From Streptomyces sp. SDr-06 (GTDB lineage Bacteria; Actinomycetota; Actinomycetes; Streptomycetales; Streptomycetaceae): a stretch of DNA of 64,000 bases. The stretch spans positions 336,293 to 400,292 of the forward strand of contig NZ_QOLA01000005.1 in NCBI RefSeq assembly GCF_003324565.1, written 5' to 3'. The notes under the pieces are model-generated. The model had not been told where the DNA came from, made no database searches, and saw nothing but the letters and a program-made list of their open reading frames with translations. The position numbers and the translations under genes were made by a program. Numbering within the stretch: position 1 is the stretch's first letter; each line of letters begins with the position of its first letter. This document shows, piece by piece, positions 17,730-31,302 of the stretch.

Positions 17730-18656
17730 ATGTCAACTCCGCTGTCCGCAGAGGCTTTTGTGAGTGCCCTGCGCGCCGAAGGCGTCAGTGTCGTCGAGAT
17801 CGACGGCTGGCGCGAGCACAACCGCAACCACAAGGGCGCCTGGGGCCCGGTCAACGGCGTGATCGTCCACCACACCGTGAGCAGCGGCACCGACGCCTCC
17901 GTACGCCTGTGCTACGACGGCTACGACGAACTGCCGGGCCCACTGTGCCACGGCGTCATCGCCAAGGACGGCACCGTCCACCTGGTCGGCAACGGCCGCG
18001 CCAACCACGCCGGGGGCGGCGACCCGGCCGTGCTGGACGCCGTCATCGCCGAGAACTACGGGGACCGGCCCCCGGCCACCCGGCAGCACGAGGGCAGCTC
18101 GGGCGCGGTCGACGGCAACGCCCGCTTCTACGGCTTCGAGTGCGTCAACCTCGGCGACGGCTCGGACCCTTGGCCGGCCGCCCAGCTCGACGCGATCGAG
18201 CGGGTCTCGGCCGCGCTCTGCCGGGCCCACGGCTGGTCCGCGAAGAGCGTGATCGGCCATCTGGAGTGGTCGGACTGGAAGAGCGACCCGCGCGGCTTCG
18301 CCATGGCGTCCCTGCGCGCGCGCATCGCCGCCCGGCTCGCCGGAAAGCCCGTCTCCGACAGCTCCGCCGCGTTCACCGCGGCCCAGAACGCCACCGGCCC
18401 GCGGCGCTTCCAGCCGTTCCCCGGCGCCGAGTTCTTCACCGCGGGCCGGGACTCGCCGGTGATCACCGCGATGGGTCGACGGCTGGTGGCCGAGGGCTGC
18501 TCGGCCTACAGCGAGGGCCCCGGCCCGCGCTGGAGCGCCACCGACCGCGCCTCGTACGCCCTGTGGCAGCGCCGGCTCGGCTTCGACGGCGTGGACGCCG
18601 ACGGCGTACCGGGCCGCAGCTCCTGGGACGCCCTCAAGGTCCCGTACACCGTCTGA
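17730..18656 (+). CDS. N-acetylmuramoyl-L-alanine amidase (endolysin-like) with peptidoglycan-binding domain
   Basis: 308 residues, ATG preceded by AGAGGAA. The amidase-2/PGRP domain (residues ~25-210) shows VNGVIVHHTVSSGT, LCHGVIAKDGTVHLVGNGRA, NHAGGG and GHLEWSDWKSDPRGF, giving zinc-ligand histidines in HHT and GHLEW. The C-terminal ~80 residues are a peptidoglycan-binding-1 domain (SPVITAMGRRLVAEGCSAYS; WQRRLGFDGVDADGVPG). There is no signal peptide. Followed by the holin, so it is a phage-type lysis enzyme that would free particles by lysing the producer, or a cell-wall-cleaving tail-associated enzyme. The lack of a signal peptide favours holin-dependent release. Confidence 0.85.
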   Translation: MSTPLSAEAFVSALRAEGVSVVEIDGWREHNRNHKGAWGPVNGVIVHHTVSSGTDASVRLCYDGYDELPGPLCHGVIAKDGTVHLVGNGRANHAGGGDPAVLDAVIAENYGDRPPATRQHEGSSGAVDGNARFYGFECVNLGDGSDPWPAAQLDAIERVSAALCRAHGWSAKSVIGHLEWSDWKSDPRGFAMASLRARIAARLAGKPVSDSSAAFTAAQNATGPRRFQPFPGAEFFTAGRDSPVITAMGRRLVAEGCSAYSEGPGPRWSATDRASYALWQRRLGFDGVDADGVPGRSSWDALKVPYTV

Positions 18657-18727
18657 CCGCCCCGGCTCCGGGCGCGGTACACCGCTCCCGGGGCCGGCCC
18701 CATCTCCGCGCCAGAAAAGAGAAACCC

Positions 18728-18970
18728 ATGTCCGAAGCCGCCAAGCACGCCCTGCGGACCGTCCTGCAGACCGCCGTCGCCCTCGCGCTCGCGCTGCCCG
18801 CCCTCGTGGACGCCTCCGGCATCCCCGCGGGTCTCCCCTGGGTCGCCGGCGCACTGGCCGTGGCCGGCGGGCTGTCCCGCGTCATGGCGCTGCCCGCCGT
18901 CCAGAGCCTGTTGCCCGGATGGCTGCGTACCGGGCCCCAGCACACGGGTGCCGCCGATGACCGAGGCTGA
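18728..18970 (+). CDS. Holin
   Basis: 80 residues with two hydrophobic helices (LRTVLQTAVALALALPALVD and LPWVAGALAVAGGLSRVMAL) and a charged N-terminus and C-terminus: a small two-span phage holin. It sits directly after the amidase gene and overlaps the next gene by 14 nt. It would make membrane lesions through which the amidase reaches the wall. Confidence 0.75.
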   Translation: MSEAAKHALRTVLQTAVALALALPALVDASGIPAGLPWVAGALAVAGGLSRVMALPAVQSLLPGWLRTGPQHTGAADDRG

Positions 18971-19220
18971 CCCGGGTGACCCGGTCGCGGTCGCCCTGGA
19001 GCTGGAGCGGCTGCGCGGCACCCTGGAGGCCGGGTTCGCCCGGGTCGATGGGGCGCTCGCCCTGCTCGTCCAGCGCAGCGACCAGACCGACCGCCAACTC
19101 GCCGACCACGAGAGCCGGTTGGACGCGCTGGAGCGGGCCCGCTGGCCGGTGGCGAGCATCGCCGCACTCACCGCGGTGACCGGCACCGCGCTGGGCCTGT
19201 GGCAGCTGGCCGCCCGCTGA
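18957..19220 (+). CDS. Holin-associated membrane protein (XhlA-like pattern)
   Basis: 87 residues from an ATG overlapping the end of the holin gene; an in-frame GTG at 18948 is an alternative. It has a long N-terminal amphipathic coiled coil (VALELERLRGTLEAGFARVD; QRSDQTDRQLADHESRLDAL) and one C-terminal membrane helix (PVASIAALTAVTGTALGLWQ). This resembles the small coiled-coil / single-span proteins that accompany holins in lysis cassettes. Last gene of the tail operon. Confidence 0.6.
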   Translation: MTEADPGDPVAVALELERLRGTLEAGFARVDGALALLVQRSDQTDRQLADHESRLDALERARWPVASIAALTAVTGTALGLWQLAAR

Positions 19221-19223
19221 AAA

Positions 19224-19271
19224 CCCCGAAGGGCGCCCACCCCGCGCAAGCGGAGTGGGCGCCCCTCGGGG
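19224..19271. terminator. Bidirectional terminator between tail island and rpoC
   Basis: 22-nt arms at 19224-19245 and 19250-19271 pair with two mismatches around a short GCAA loop. It lies between the converging ends of the lysis cassette (19220, plus) and rpoC (19282, minus). Confidence 0.85.
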
Positions 19272-19281
19272 GACGTACGCC

Positions 19282-23181
<3,900 letters not shown>

Positions 23182-23242
23182 TTGTCGTCAATCCCTCTTT
23201 CGGGGTCGATTCTTCAAGATGGTCTGAGGGGGGTCCGGGGAC

Positions 23243-23269
23243 GTAGGGGGCTCTTGTCGAGCCCCCTAC
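23243..23269 (-). terminator. Perfect 11-bp hairpin in the rpoB-rpoC gap
   Basis: GTAGGGGGCTC (23243-23253) and GAGCCCCCTAC (23259-23269) pair completely around TTGTC. It is too stable to be chance in a 95-nt gap inside an essential operon; most likely a processing site or leaky attenuator adjusting rpoC relative to rpoB. Confidence 0.65.
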
Positions 23270-23276
23270 AGACCCG

Positions 23277-26200
23277 TCAGACCTCTTCGACGCTGCTCGG
23301 CTCGCGCCGGGACAGGTCGATACCGAGCTCCTCCGCAGCGCGGAAGACGTCCTCGTCCGTGTCGCGCATCTCGATGGACATGCCGTCCGAGGACAGCACC
23401 TCCACGTTGAGGCAGAGCGACTGCATTTCCTTGATGAGCACCTTGAAGGACTCGGGAATGCCGGGCTCAGGAATGTTCTCGCCCTTGACGATGGCCTCGT
23501 AGACCTTCACACGGCCGGTCACGTCGTCGGACTTGATGGTCAGCAGCTCCTGGAGGGCGTACGCGGCGCCGTATGCCTCCAGCGCCCACACCTCCATCTC
23601 ACCGAAGCGCTGGCCACCGAACTGGGCCTTACCACCCAGCGGCTGCTGGGTGATCATCGAGTACGGACCGGTCGAGCGGGCGTGCAGCTTGTCGTCGACC
23701 AGGTGGTGCAGCTTCAGGATGTACATGTACCCGACCGAGATCGGGTCCGGGAACGGCTCACCGGAGCGGCCGTCGAAGAGCTGCGCCTTGCCGGACGGGC
23801 GGACCAGGCGGTCGCCGTCGCGGTTGGGGATCGTGGCCTCGAAGAGACCGGAGATCTCGTCCTCGCGGGCGCCGTCGAAGACCGGGGTCGCGACGTTGGT
23901 ACCGGCGGCGACCTGGTCGGCGCCGATGGCCTGCAGACGCTTGGCCCAGTCGTCGGCCAGACCGGAGACGTCCCAGCCGCGGCTGGCGAGCCAGCCGAGG
24001 TGGATCTCCAGGACCTGTCCCGGGTTCATTCGGGACGGGACACCGAGCGGGTTGAGGATGATGTCGACCGGGGTCCCGTCCTCGAGGAACGGCATGTCCT
24101 CGATGGGCAGGATCTTGGAGATGACACCCTTGTTGCCGTGACGGCCGGCGAGCTTGTCACCGTCCGTGATCTTGCGCTTCTGCGCCACGTAGACGCGAAC
24201 CAGCTGGTTCACACCCGGCGGCAGCTCGTCGCCCTCTTCACGGTCGAAGACGCGGACGCCGATGACCTTGCCGGTCTCGCCGTGCGGCACCTTCAGGGAG
24301 GTGTCACGGACCTCGCGGGCCTTCTCACCGAAGATCGCGCGGAGCAGGCGCTCCTCCGGCGTCAGCTCGGTCTCACCCTTGGGCGTGACCTTGCCGACGA
24401 GGATGTCGCCGGCGACGACCTCGGCACCGATACGGATGATGCCGCGCTCGTCGAGGTCGGCGAGGACCTCCTCGGAGACGTTCGGGATGTCCCGGGTGAT
24501 CTCCTCCGGGCCGAGCTTGGTGTCACGGGCGTCGACCTCGTGCTCCTCGATGTGGATCGAGGAGAGGACGTCGTCCTGCACGAGGCGCTGCGACAGGATG
24601 ATCGCGTCCTCGTAGTTGTGACCCTCCCACGGCATGAACGCCACGAGCAGGTTCTTGCCCAGCGCCATCTCACCCTGCTGGGTGGCGGGACCGTCGGCCA
24701 GGACCTGGCCCTCGATCACGCGGGCGCCCTCGTCGACGACAACCTTCTGGTTGACCGAGGTGCCCTGGTTGGAGCGGGAGAACTTGGCGATCCGGTACGT
24801 GGTGTACGTGCCGTCGTCGTTGGCGACGGTGATGTAGTCCGCGGAGACCTCCTGGACGACACCCGCCTTCTCCGCCTTGATGACGTCACCGGCGTCGACC
24901 GCGCAGCGGTACTCCATGCCGGTGCCGACGAGCGGCGCCTCGGACGTGATCAGCGGCACGGCCTGACGCATCATGTTCGCGCCCATGAGGGCACGGTTGG
25001 CGTCGTCGTGCTCGAGGAACGGGATCATGGCGGTCGCGACCGACACCATCTGGCGCGGCGAGACGTCCATGTAGTCGACCTCGGTGCCGGGCACGTAGTC
25101 GACCTCGCCACCACGGCGGCGGACCAGCACGCGCGGCTCGGTGAACCGCATCTCGTCGTTGAGCGCGGCGTTGGCCTGCGCGATGACGAAGCGGTCCTCC
25201 TCGTCGGCGGTGACGTAGTCGACCTCGTCGGTGACCTGGCCGTCGACGACCTTGCGGTACGGCGTCTCGATGAAGCCGAACGCGTTGACCCGGCCGTACG
25301 AGGCGAGCGAACCGATCAGACCGATGTTCGGGCCTTCGGGCGTCTCGATCGGGCACATGCGGCCGTAGTGCGACGGGTGCACGTCACGGACCTCGAAGCC
25401 GGCCCGCTCACGCGAGAGACCACCCGGGCCGAGCGCCGACAGACGGCGCTTGTGGGTGAGACCCGACAGCGGGTTGTTCTGGTCCATGAACTGCGACAGC
25501 TGGCTGGTGCCGAAGAACTCCTTGATAGAGGCGACGACCGGCCGGATGTTGATCAGGGTCTGCGGCGTGATCGCCTCGACGTCCTGGGTGGTCATGCGCT
25601 CACGCACGACGCGCTCCATACGAGCCAGACCCGTACGGACCTGGTTCTGGATGAGCTCGCCGACGTTGCGCAGACGACGGTTGCCGAAGTGGTCGATGTC
25701 GTCGGTCTCGACGACGATGTTCCGACCCGACTCGCCGACCGTCTCGGTCTCACCGGCGTGCAGCTTGACCAGGTACTTGATGGTCGCGATGACGTCGTCG
25801 GTGGTGAGCACGCCGGCGTCCAGCGGCTCGTCCGCGCCGAGCTTCTTGTTCACCTTGTAGCGGCCGACCTTCGCGAGGTCGTAGCGCTTCGGGTTGAAGT
25901 AGAGGTTCTCGAGCAGCGTCTGAGCGGCCTCGCGCGTCGGCGGCTCGCCCGGACGCAGCTTGCGGTAGATGTCGAGCAGCGCGTCGTCCTGGCCCTGGGT
26001 GTGGTCCTTCTCCAGGGTGGCGCGCATCGACTCGTACTCACCGAACTCCTCGAGGATCTGCTCGGTGGTCCAACCGAGAGCCTTCAGGAGAACGGTGACG
26101 GACTGCTTGCGCTTGCGGTCGATGCGGACACCGACCATGTCGCGCTTGTCGATCTCCATCTCGAGCCAGGCACCCCGGGACGGGATGATCTTGGCCGTGA

Positions 26201-26762
26201 AGATGTCCTTGTCGGACGTCTTGTCGATGTTGGAGTCGAAGTAGACACCCGGCGAGCGGACCAGCTGCGACACGACGACACGCTCGGTGCCGTTGATGAC
26301 GAAGGTGCCCTTGTTGGTCATGAGCGGGAAGTCGCCCATGAAGACCGTCTGGGACTTGATCTCGCCGGTCTCGTTGTTGGTGAACTCGGCGGTGACGAAG
26401 AGCGGGGCCGCGAACGTGAAGTCGCGCTCCTTGCACTCGTCGATCGAGTTCTTCGGCGGCTCGAAGCGGTGGTCGCGGAAGGTCAGCGACATCGACCCGG
26501 AGAAGTCCTCGATCGGGGAGATCTCTTCGAAGATCTCCTCCAGACCGGACTTCGTGGGGACGTCCTGTCCACTCTCGAGAGCGGCCTCGACCCGAGACTT
26601 CCAAGCGGCATTGCCGAGCAGCCAGTCAAAGCTCTCGGTCTGCAGCGCAAGAAGGTTCGGAACCTCGAGGGGCTCCTTGATCTTTGCAAAGGAGATGCGC
26701 AGCGGGGCGGTGCTGGCGCCGTTGTTCGTATTGGCGGTCGAGGCGTTGCGCGAGGCGGCCAA
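23277..26762 (-). CDS. rpoB: RNA polymerase beta subunit
   Basis: 1161 residues from a TTG at 26762 ([14 protein letters not shown]), chosen because GAAGGA precedes it closely and the length matches the Streptomyces protein; a longer frame to 26792 exists. The rifampicin pocket reads [20 protein letters not shown] and [11 protein letters not shown], wild-type at the usual resistance positions. Includes the conserved RHGNKGV and [19 protein letters not shown] motifs. First gene of the rpoBC pair with a ~600-bp leader region. Confidence 0.98.
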   Translation of the reverse strand: MAASRNASTANTNNGASTAPLRISFAKIKEPLEVPNLLALQTESFDWLLGNAAWKSRVEAALESGQDVPTKSGLEEIFEEISPIEDFSGSMSLTFRDHRFEPPKNSIDECKERDFTFAAPLFVTAEFTNNETGEIKSQTVFMGDFPLMTNKGTFVINGTERVVVSQLVRSPGVYFDSNIDKTSDKDIFTAKIIPSRGAWLEMEIDKRDMVGVRIDRKRKQSVTVLLKALGWTTEQILEEFGEYESMRATLEKDHTQGQDDALLDIYRKLRPGEPPTREAAQTLLENLYFNPKRYDLAKVGRYKVNKKLGADEPLDAGVLTTDDVIATIKYLVKLHAGETETVGESGRNIVVETDDIDHFGNRRLRNVGELIQNQVRTGLARMERVVRERMTTQDVEAITPQTLINIRPVVASIKEFFGTSQLSQFMDQNNPLSGLTHKRRLSALGPGGLSRERAGFEVRDVHPSHYGRMCPIETPEGPNIGLIGSLASYGRVNAFGFIETPYRKVVDGQVTDEVDYVTADEEDRFVIAQANAALNDEMRFTEPRVLVRRRGGEVDYVPGTEVDYMDVSPRQMVSVATAMIPFLEHDDANRALMGANMMRQAVPLITSEAPLVGTGMEYRCAVDAGDVIKAEKAGVVQEVSADYITVANDDGTYTTYRIAKFSRSNQGTSVNQKVVVDEGARVIEGQVLADGPATQQGEMALGKNLLVAFMPWEGHNYEDAIILSQRLVQDDVLSSIHIEEHEVDARDTKLGPEEITRDIPNVSEEVLADLDERGIIRIGAEVVAGDILVGKVTPKGETELTPEERLLRAIFGEKAREVRDTSLKVPHGETGKVIGVRVFDREEGDELPPGVNQLVRVYVAQKRKITDGDKLAGRHGNKGVISKILPIEDMPFLEDGTPVDIILNPLGVPSRMNPGQVLEIHLGWLASRGWDVSGLADDWAKRLQAIGADQVAAGTNVATPVFDGAREDEISGLFEATIPNRDGDRLVRPSGKAQLFDGRSGEPFPDPISVGYMYILKLHHLVDDKLHARSTGPYSMITQQPLGGKAQFGGQRFGEMEVWALEAYGAAYALQELLTIKSDDVTGRVKVYEAIVKGENIPEPGIPESFKVLIKEMQSLCLNVEVLSSDGMSIEMRDTDEDVFRAAEELGIDLSRREPSSVEEV

Positions 26763-27115
26763 GAGGGGGTCCTTCCGAGGGCTCGGACTCACTACGCGCG
26801 TACCGGTCCCACGTGGGCACAGAGAGAGACGTTTCTGATTCGGCCGGAAAAGCCAGGTCAGGGCGGTTCAATCCGAGGTGCTCAAGCGAGGGCATGCCCC
26901 TGGTGACGGGCAGGGGACAGCTAACAGGCAGCGCAAAGGGACAGTGTAGCCACTCGGCACACTGATGTCCAGGGCGGATTTTTCGAGACCCGCATTGCTC
27001 TTCTCAAGTACCTCGGTACCTCGGTCAGCCGTGCGCCGCGCAGACGCAGATTAGTACTGCCCTCTTCGCCGTCGATCCATGCCTCGGATCCGGATCGTTG
27101 TGACGACGCGTCCTG

Positions 27116-27144
27116 AGAATTGCGCGCTGCGTGCGGTTCGTCAA
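27116..27144 (-). promoter_or_regulatory. Candidate rpoB promoter
   Basis: TTGACG (27139-27144) is followed after 17 nt by AATTCT (27116-27121) on the minus strand. The -35 box is good and the -10 box weak. If used, the rpoB leader would be about 350 nt long. Confidence 0.4.
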
Positions 27145-27276
27145 GACCCCTCCGCTCCCCGGAGATCGCCGCGGGAGCCGTTGCGGGGCGTACGCCTGCG
27201 TCCTCGCCGAGCAGACGGCGAAGATCACCATACTCCCCGACGAGCCGCGTGCAAGGCAGGCGTCACGGGTACGCCG

Positions 27277-27308
27277 AAGGGCGACCACCCGGATGGGTGA
27301 TCGCCCTT
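27277..27308 (-). terminator. Hairpin after rplL
   Basis: AAGGGCGACCACCC (27277-27290) pairs with GGGTGATCGCCCTT (27295-27308), one mismatch. It lies about 65 nt past the rplL stop and ahead of the candidate rpoB promoter, consistent with partial termination of the rplJ-rplL message. Confidence 0.7.
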
Positions 27309-27371
27309 GGCGGTGTCCGGCGGCGCGCGGGCGCGCCTGCGGGACGGTGCGGGTCAGGGACCCGCGAGGTG

Positions 27372-27755
27372 TTACTTGACCGTGACGGAGGCGCCGGCGG
27401 CCTTGAGGGACTCGGCAGCCTTGTCAGCGGCCTCCTTGGCGACCTTCTCGAGGACCGGCTTCGGGGTGCCGTCGACGAGGTCCTTGGCCTCCTTCAGACC
27501 CAGGGAGGTCAGCTCGCGCACGACCTTGATGACCTGGATCTTCTTCTCGCCGGCACCCTCGAGGATGACGTCGAACTCGTCCTGCTCCTCGACGGCCTCG
27601 GCGGCCGGGCCACCGGCGGCGGGGCCGGCAACGGCGACGGCCGCGGCGGCGGTGACGTCGAACTTCTCCTCGAAGGCCTTCACGAACTCGGAGAGCTCGA
27701 TGAGGGTCATCTCCTCGAACTGGGCGAGCAGGTCTTCCTGGCTGAGCTTCGCCAT
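27372..27755 (-). CDS. rplL: 50S ribosomal protein L7/L12
   Basis: 127 residues from [10 protein letters not shown]; the ATG at 27755 was chosen over an upstream in-frame ATG because it matches the family start and has GAAGGATCGCCC upstream. N-terminal dimerisation helix, alanine-rich hinge ([17 protein letters not shown]), then the C-terminal domain [20 protein letters not shown] that binds translation factors. It is 113 nt downstream of rplJ in the same unit. Confidence 0.98.
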   Translation of the reverse strand: MAKLSQEDLLAQFEEMTLIELSEFVKAFEEKFDVTAAAAVAVAGPAAGGPAAEAVEEQDEFDVILEGAGEKKIQVIKVVRELTSLGLKEAKDLVDGTPKPVLEKVAKEAADKAAESLKAAGASVTVK

Positions 27756-27868
27756 GATGGGCGATCCTTCCACTAATTCGGCGGGTGCCGGATGTACATG
27801 TAGGCGGGCGTACGTTCGGCCCGCTGCGACCGCGCCCCTAGTGGGCCGCGATCAATGCGCGAGCCGAG

Positions 27869-28399
27869 TTACTCGGCACCGCCCTGCTCGGCGAGCTTGA
27901 CGCGAAGCGCTTCCGCGGTGCGGACGAACTTCGACGGCAGCGCCTGGAGGAGCGAGGCAGTCTGGGACTGCTTGCCCTTGAACGCGCCGGCCAGCTTGCT
28001 GAGCAGAACCTCGCGGGACTCGAGGTCCGCAAGCTTCTTGATCTCATCGGCGGACAGCGCCTTGCCATCAAGGACACCGCCCTTGATGATCAGGTTCGGG
28101 TTCTCCTTGGCGAAGTCACGAAGACCCTTCGCCGACTCCACCGGGTCACCGGTGATGAAGGCAACCGCCGTCGGACCGTTGAACTGGTCGTCGAGCGAGG
28201 TGATCCCGGCCTCGTTGGCCGCAATCTTGGTCAGCGTGTTCTTCACCACGGCGTACTGGGCGTTCTCACCGAGCGAACGACGCAGCATCTTGAGCTGCGC
28301 CACGGTGAGACCCCGGTACTCGGTCAGCACGGCGGCGTTCGAGCTGCGGAACTGGTCCGCGAGCTCGGCTACCGCGGCAGCCTTGTCGGGCCTTGCCAT
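27869..28399 (-). CDS. rplJ: 50S ribosomal protein L10
   Basis: 176 residues from [10 protein letters not shown] with GGAGG-type ribosome site (GGAAGGAGGCC) upstream. It forms the stalk base that carries L7/L12 dimers and, as in other bacteria, the L10-L12 complex is expected to repress its own message by binding the leader. Conserved [20 protein letters not shown] and [11 protein letters not shown] segments are present. The C-terminal helix for L12 binding is in the last ~30 residues. Confidence 0.97.
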   Translation of the reverse strand: MARPDKAAAVAELADQFRSSNAAVLTEYRGLTVAQLKMLRRSLGENAQYAVVKNTLTKIAANEAGITSLDDQFNGPTAVAFITGDPVESAKGLRDFAKENPNLIIKGGVLDGKALSADEIKKLADLESREVLLSKLAGAFKGKQSQTASLLQALPSKFVRTAEALRVKLAEQGGAE

Positions 28400-28500
28400 A
28401 GAGCGTCGGCCTCCTTCCGGGTGATGAGGACCGCTCAGAAGGGGCTGAACAATACGAAACGCCCCGGCGCAGGCGCACGGGGCGTAGCTCAACCAGCTGC
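28400..28500 (-). promoter_or_regulatory. Probable L10 leader of rplJL
   Basis: The stretch before rplJ contains a stem formed by ACGCCCCG (28459-28466) and CGGGGCGT (28478-28485) and unpaired A-rich segments, in the place where bacterial rplJ messages carry the autoregulatory L10 leader. No consensus fold was computed. The rest of the gap to 28739 shows no gene. Confidence 0.4.
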
Positions 28501-28739
28501 ACTCAGAAGAGGAACATCCGGGAACTTTCCACGGTCACCTGCGCGGGTCGTCCGCATTCAGCGGATCCTTCGGCCACCGCCCCCTCGGATGAGGGTACGG
28601 CAACGACCAGCGGTCTTTGGCTTCTGGGGAAGCGTACGTCACGGCGCCCGGGTCGAGCAAATCCGCTCATACGGCGTGCGGGTACGGGAGCCGGGGCCGG
28701 GCGCCGCGAGGGCCTCCGGCCCCTGCGGCAGGCGGCCCG

Positions 28740-29684
28740 TCAGGCGTTCTCGCCCGTGCCCGCGGCCGCACCCGCGCCCTTCATCATGTCGGCCATGTCG
28801 AACGTCTCGGCCGCCGACGGGGCCTTCACCGCCACCTTGGCGCCGTAGTCCGAGTAGTGCGCGTTCATGGCGATCTTGCCCTGCGGCGTGGTGATGCCGA
28901 GGTTCATCTGCACCGGGTAGCCGTCCTTGTTGACCCAGAGCTCGGTGTCGTAGCCCTTGATGCCGGACTGCTTCGCGGTGTCGAGGAGCTTCTGGCGGTC
29001 CTGGGCGGACATGCCGTCGAGCGCCTTGTTGCTCGCGGCCATCTCCTCCACCGTCAGGGTGCCCTTGTAGTGCTCCGCCGGGGCCCCGTCGATCTGCTCG
29101 GTGCCGAGGTGCTTGACGTTCGGCGAGTCCGTCAGGATGGCGAGCTGCTGGGCGGGGTCCTGCTTCTCGGCGCCGCCGGTCAGCGACTGCGAGGCGCCCC
29201 CGCCCGCGCCGGCGGCCGAGGCCAGGGCGCCGAGGTCCATCTTCATCCAGTGCTTGCCGTCCATGTGCTGGGACACCGCGGCGCCCATGTCCATGTACAT
29301 GACGTTGTCCAGCTGGACCATGCGGATCTTGTCCGGCGCGTTCTTGCCGGCCTGGGCGAAGGCCGAGCCGCTCATGGTCATGTCCATCGCCACCGGGTCC
29401 CACGACTGGACGCCGCTCATCTCCATGTCACCGCCGGCTCCCGAGCCCGCGCCGGCCGGCATCGACATCTTCAGGGTGACCCTCGCCGACTTGGCCGCGG
29501 AGGTCTTCTTGTAGGCCGCCTGGAGCCACGTGCGGGTGTCCTGGGGGCTCGACTGCTGGGTGGCCTTCCTCGGCGCTTCGGCGGCCTCCTTGGAGCCCCC
29601 ACCGCTCTGGCATCCGGCGGTCGCCGCCACCAGGACCGCTATCGCCGCGATGGATGTCCCGGCACGCTCGACGGACCTGCTCAT
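28740..29684 (-). CDS. Putative lipoprotein, LppX/LprG- or LolA-like
   Basis: 314 residues from MSRSVERAGTSIAAIAVLVA with the lipobox ATAGC giving a lipid-modified cysteine at about residue 25, so exported and anchored in the outer leaflet of the cytoplasmic membrane. The mature part contains TSAAKSARVTLKMSM, a beta-rich body and methionine-rich MEMSGVQSWDPVAMDMTMSG, similar to the LppX/LprG or LolA-type half-barrel that carries lipids (inference). Inserted between rplA and rplJ, a conserved place for lipoprotein genes in Streptomyces as I recall, though its link to ribosomal genes is unclear. ATG is preceded by GTGGGGACAAG. Confidence 0.75.
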   Translation of the reverse strand: MSRSVERAGTSIAAIAVLVAATAGCQSGGGSKEAAEAPRKATQQSSPQDTRTWLQAAYKKTSAAKSARVTLKMSMPAGAGSGAGGDMEMSGVQSWDPVAMDMTMSGSAFAQAGKNAPDKIRMVQLDNVMYMDMGAAVSQHMDGKHWMKMDLGALASAAGAGGGASQSLTGGAEKQDPAQQLAILTDSPNVKHLGTEQIDGAPAEHYKGTLTVEEMAASNKALDGMSAQDRQKLLDTAKQSGIKGYDTELWVNKDGYPVQMNLGITTPQGKIAMNAHYSDYGAKVAVKAPSAAETFDMADMMKGAGAAAGTGENA

Positions 29685-29761
29685 CTTGTCCCCACCCCAT
29701 TGATCGAACTGCGAAGTCTTCCCCACCGTAACGCGCTCCACTGACAGCACACAGGCAAAAA

Positions 29762-29799
29762 ACCGGCCCCCGCGCCTCTGACGAGGTGCGGGGGCCGGT
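29762..29799 (-). terminator. rplA terminator (intrinsic)
   Basis: 17-nt arms at 29762-29778 and 29783-29799 pair with one mismatch around TGAC. On the minus strand the stem is followed by TTTTTT, an unusually classical rho-independent terminator for this GC-rich genome. It ends the rplK-rplA unit. Confidence 0.9.
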
Positions 29800-29848
29800 C
29801 TCAGTACAGCTCAGTGCGCGAACCCGCGACCGCTGCCGATCCGGAGGA

Positions 29849-30571
29849 TCAGACGGCGGCCGGGTCCTCCTCGACGAGGAGGTTGCGGGTGCGGTTCGAG
29901 TCGAGCGCGATACCGGGGCCCATCGTGGTGGTGATGGTCGCCTTCTTGATGTACCGGCCCTTGGCGGCGGACGGCTTCAGACGGAGGATCTCCTCCAGAG
30001 CCGCACCGTAGTTCTCCACCAGCTTGGCGTCGTCGAAGGACACCTTGCCGATGATGAAGTGCAGGTTCGAGTGCTTGTCGACGCGGAACTCGATCTTGCC
30101 GCCCTTGATCTCCTCGACCGCCTTGGCGACGTCGGGGGTGACCGTGCCGGTCTTCGGGTTCGGCATCAGGCCACGGGGACCGAGCACGCGGCCGAGGCGG
30201 CCGACCTTGCCCATGAGGTCCGGGGTGGCGACGACGGCGTCGAAGTCCAGACGGCCCTTCGAAACCTCGTCGATGAGCTCGTCGGAGCCGACGATGTCGG
30301 CGCCCGCGGCAAGCGCGGCCTCGGCACGGTCGCCGGTCGCGAAGACCAGGACCCGGGCGGTCTTACCGGTGCCGTGCGGGAGGTTCACGGTGCCACGGAC
30401 CATCTGGTCGGCCTTGCGCGGGTCGACACCCAGGCGGAAGGCGACCTCGACGGTGCCGTCGAACTTGGTCGTGGAGGTCTCCTTGGCGAGACGGACCGCC
30501 TCGAGCGGCGCGTACAGCTTGTCCGCGTCGATCTTGGCGTCCGCAGCGCGGAGAGTCTTGCTGCGCTTCAC
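29849..30571 (-). CDS. rplA: 50S ribosomal protein L1
   Basis: 240 residues from a GTG at 30571, chosen because AGGAG lies 6 nt upstream and the protein then begins [15 protein letters not shown], as in other Streptomyces; the ATG nine codons earlier is poorer. L1 binds 23S rRNA at the L1 stalk and commonly represses its own rplKA message. The conserved [20 protein letters not shown] and [20 protein letters not shown] motifs are intact. Confidence 0.98.
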   Translation of the reverse strand: MKRSKTLRAADAKIDADKLYAPLEAVRLAKETSTTKFDGTVEVAFRLGVDPRKADQMVRGTVNLPHGTGKTARVLVFATGDRAEAALAAGADIVGSDELIDEVSKGRLDFDAVVATPDLMGKVGRLGRVLGPRGLMPNPKTGTVTPDVAKAVEEIKGGKIEFRVDKHSNLHFIIGKVSFDDAKLVENYGAALEEILRLKPSAAKGRYIKKATITTTMGPGIALDSNRTRNLLVEEDPAAV

Positions 30572-30685
30572 TTCTGCTCCTGTGTGAAGTAGCACCATGC
30601 GGCTGACGCCGCGTGGCAGGCATGGAGTCGTGGTGTGGGCCAGCGCATGGCCCTACCACTGGGGGTCAAACGGGGTGAGCTGAGA

Positions 30686-31120
30686 TCAGCCCTCGACCGT
30701 GATGCCCATGGAACGGGCGGTGCCGGCGATGATCTTCGACGCGGCGTCCAGGTCGTTGGCGTTCAGGTCGGCGAGCTTCGTCGTGGCGATCTCGCGGACC
30801 TGGGCCTCGGTGATCTTCGCGACCTTGGTCTTGTGCGGCTCGCCGGAGCCCTTCTCGACACCAGCGGCCTTGAGGATCATCTTCGCGGCCGGCGGAGTCT
30901 TGGTGATGAAGGTGAAGGAACGGTCTTCGTAGACCGTGATCTCCACCGGGATCACCCAGCCACGCTGCGACTCGGTCGCCGCGTTGTAGGCCTTGCAGAA
31001 CTCCATGATGTTGACGCCGTGCTGGCCGAGCGCGGGGCCGACCGGCGGGGCCGGGTTCGCCGCACCGGCGTTGATCTGGAGCTTGATAAGCCCCGTGACC
31101 TTCTTCTTCTTGGGAGGCAT
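30686..31120 (-). CDS. rplK: 50S ribosomal protein L11
   Basis: 144 residues, [20 protein letters not shown]. Contains the N-terminal [20 protein letters not shown] region that binds thiostrepton-class antibiotics with the 23S GTPase centre, and the C-terminal RNA-binding domain ([20 protein letters not shown]). It is also needed for RelA-dependent stringent response. First gene of rplK-rplA. Confidence 0.98.
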
Positions 31121-31189
31121 TGCTCTCTCCGGGTCCTAGTGAGAGTGAACCGCCTGCATCCGATCAACCGGATGGAGGCATACCGCACA

Positions 31190-31218
31190 ACGATAACGGG
31201 TATAGCTGCGCGGCTAAA
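31190..31218 (-). promoter_or_regulatory. Candidate rplK promoter
   Basis: On the minus strand TTTAGC (31213-31218) precedes TATCGT (31190-31195) by 17 nt. The -10 box is good and the -35 is weak. It sits between the nusG terminator and rplK, where a new transcript must start. Confidence 0.4.
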
Positions 31219-31220
31219 AA

Positions 31221-31265
31221 CCGAGCAGGTCAGAGGGGCTGCGAGAGCCTCTCTGACCTGCTCGG
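31221..31265 (-). terminator. nusG terminator
   Basis: 20-nt arms at 31221-31240 and 31246-31265 pair with one mismatch around GCGAG and are followed on the minus strand by TTTTT. It closes the secE-nusG unit and separates it from rplK. Confidence 0.9.
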
Positions 31266-31302
31266 AAGTGCTGGTTCCAGAAAGCGTCGGCGGCCGGGGC
31301 CG

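Larger units (their letters stand above)
26763..27371 (-). promoter_or_regulatory. rplL-rpoB intergenic region
   Basis: 609 bp without a gene. On the minus strand it holds a terminator-like hairpin near the rplL end (27277-27308), a candidate promoter (27116-27144) and a long untranslated leader to rpoB. Such an attenuator plus promoter arrangement lets L7/L12 be made in excess of beta. Confidence 0.5.

Noticed and set aside
15416..17890. An 824-codon minus-strand frame over the tail fibre and minor tail genes
   Set aside because: It lacks domains and start signals and is antisense to recognised tail genes.
3376..19220. The island considered as a contractile injection system or complete prophage
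   Set aside because: No sheath, baseplate spike or AAA ATPase for the former; no integrase, terminase, portal, capsid or att repeats for the latter.
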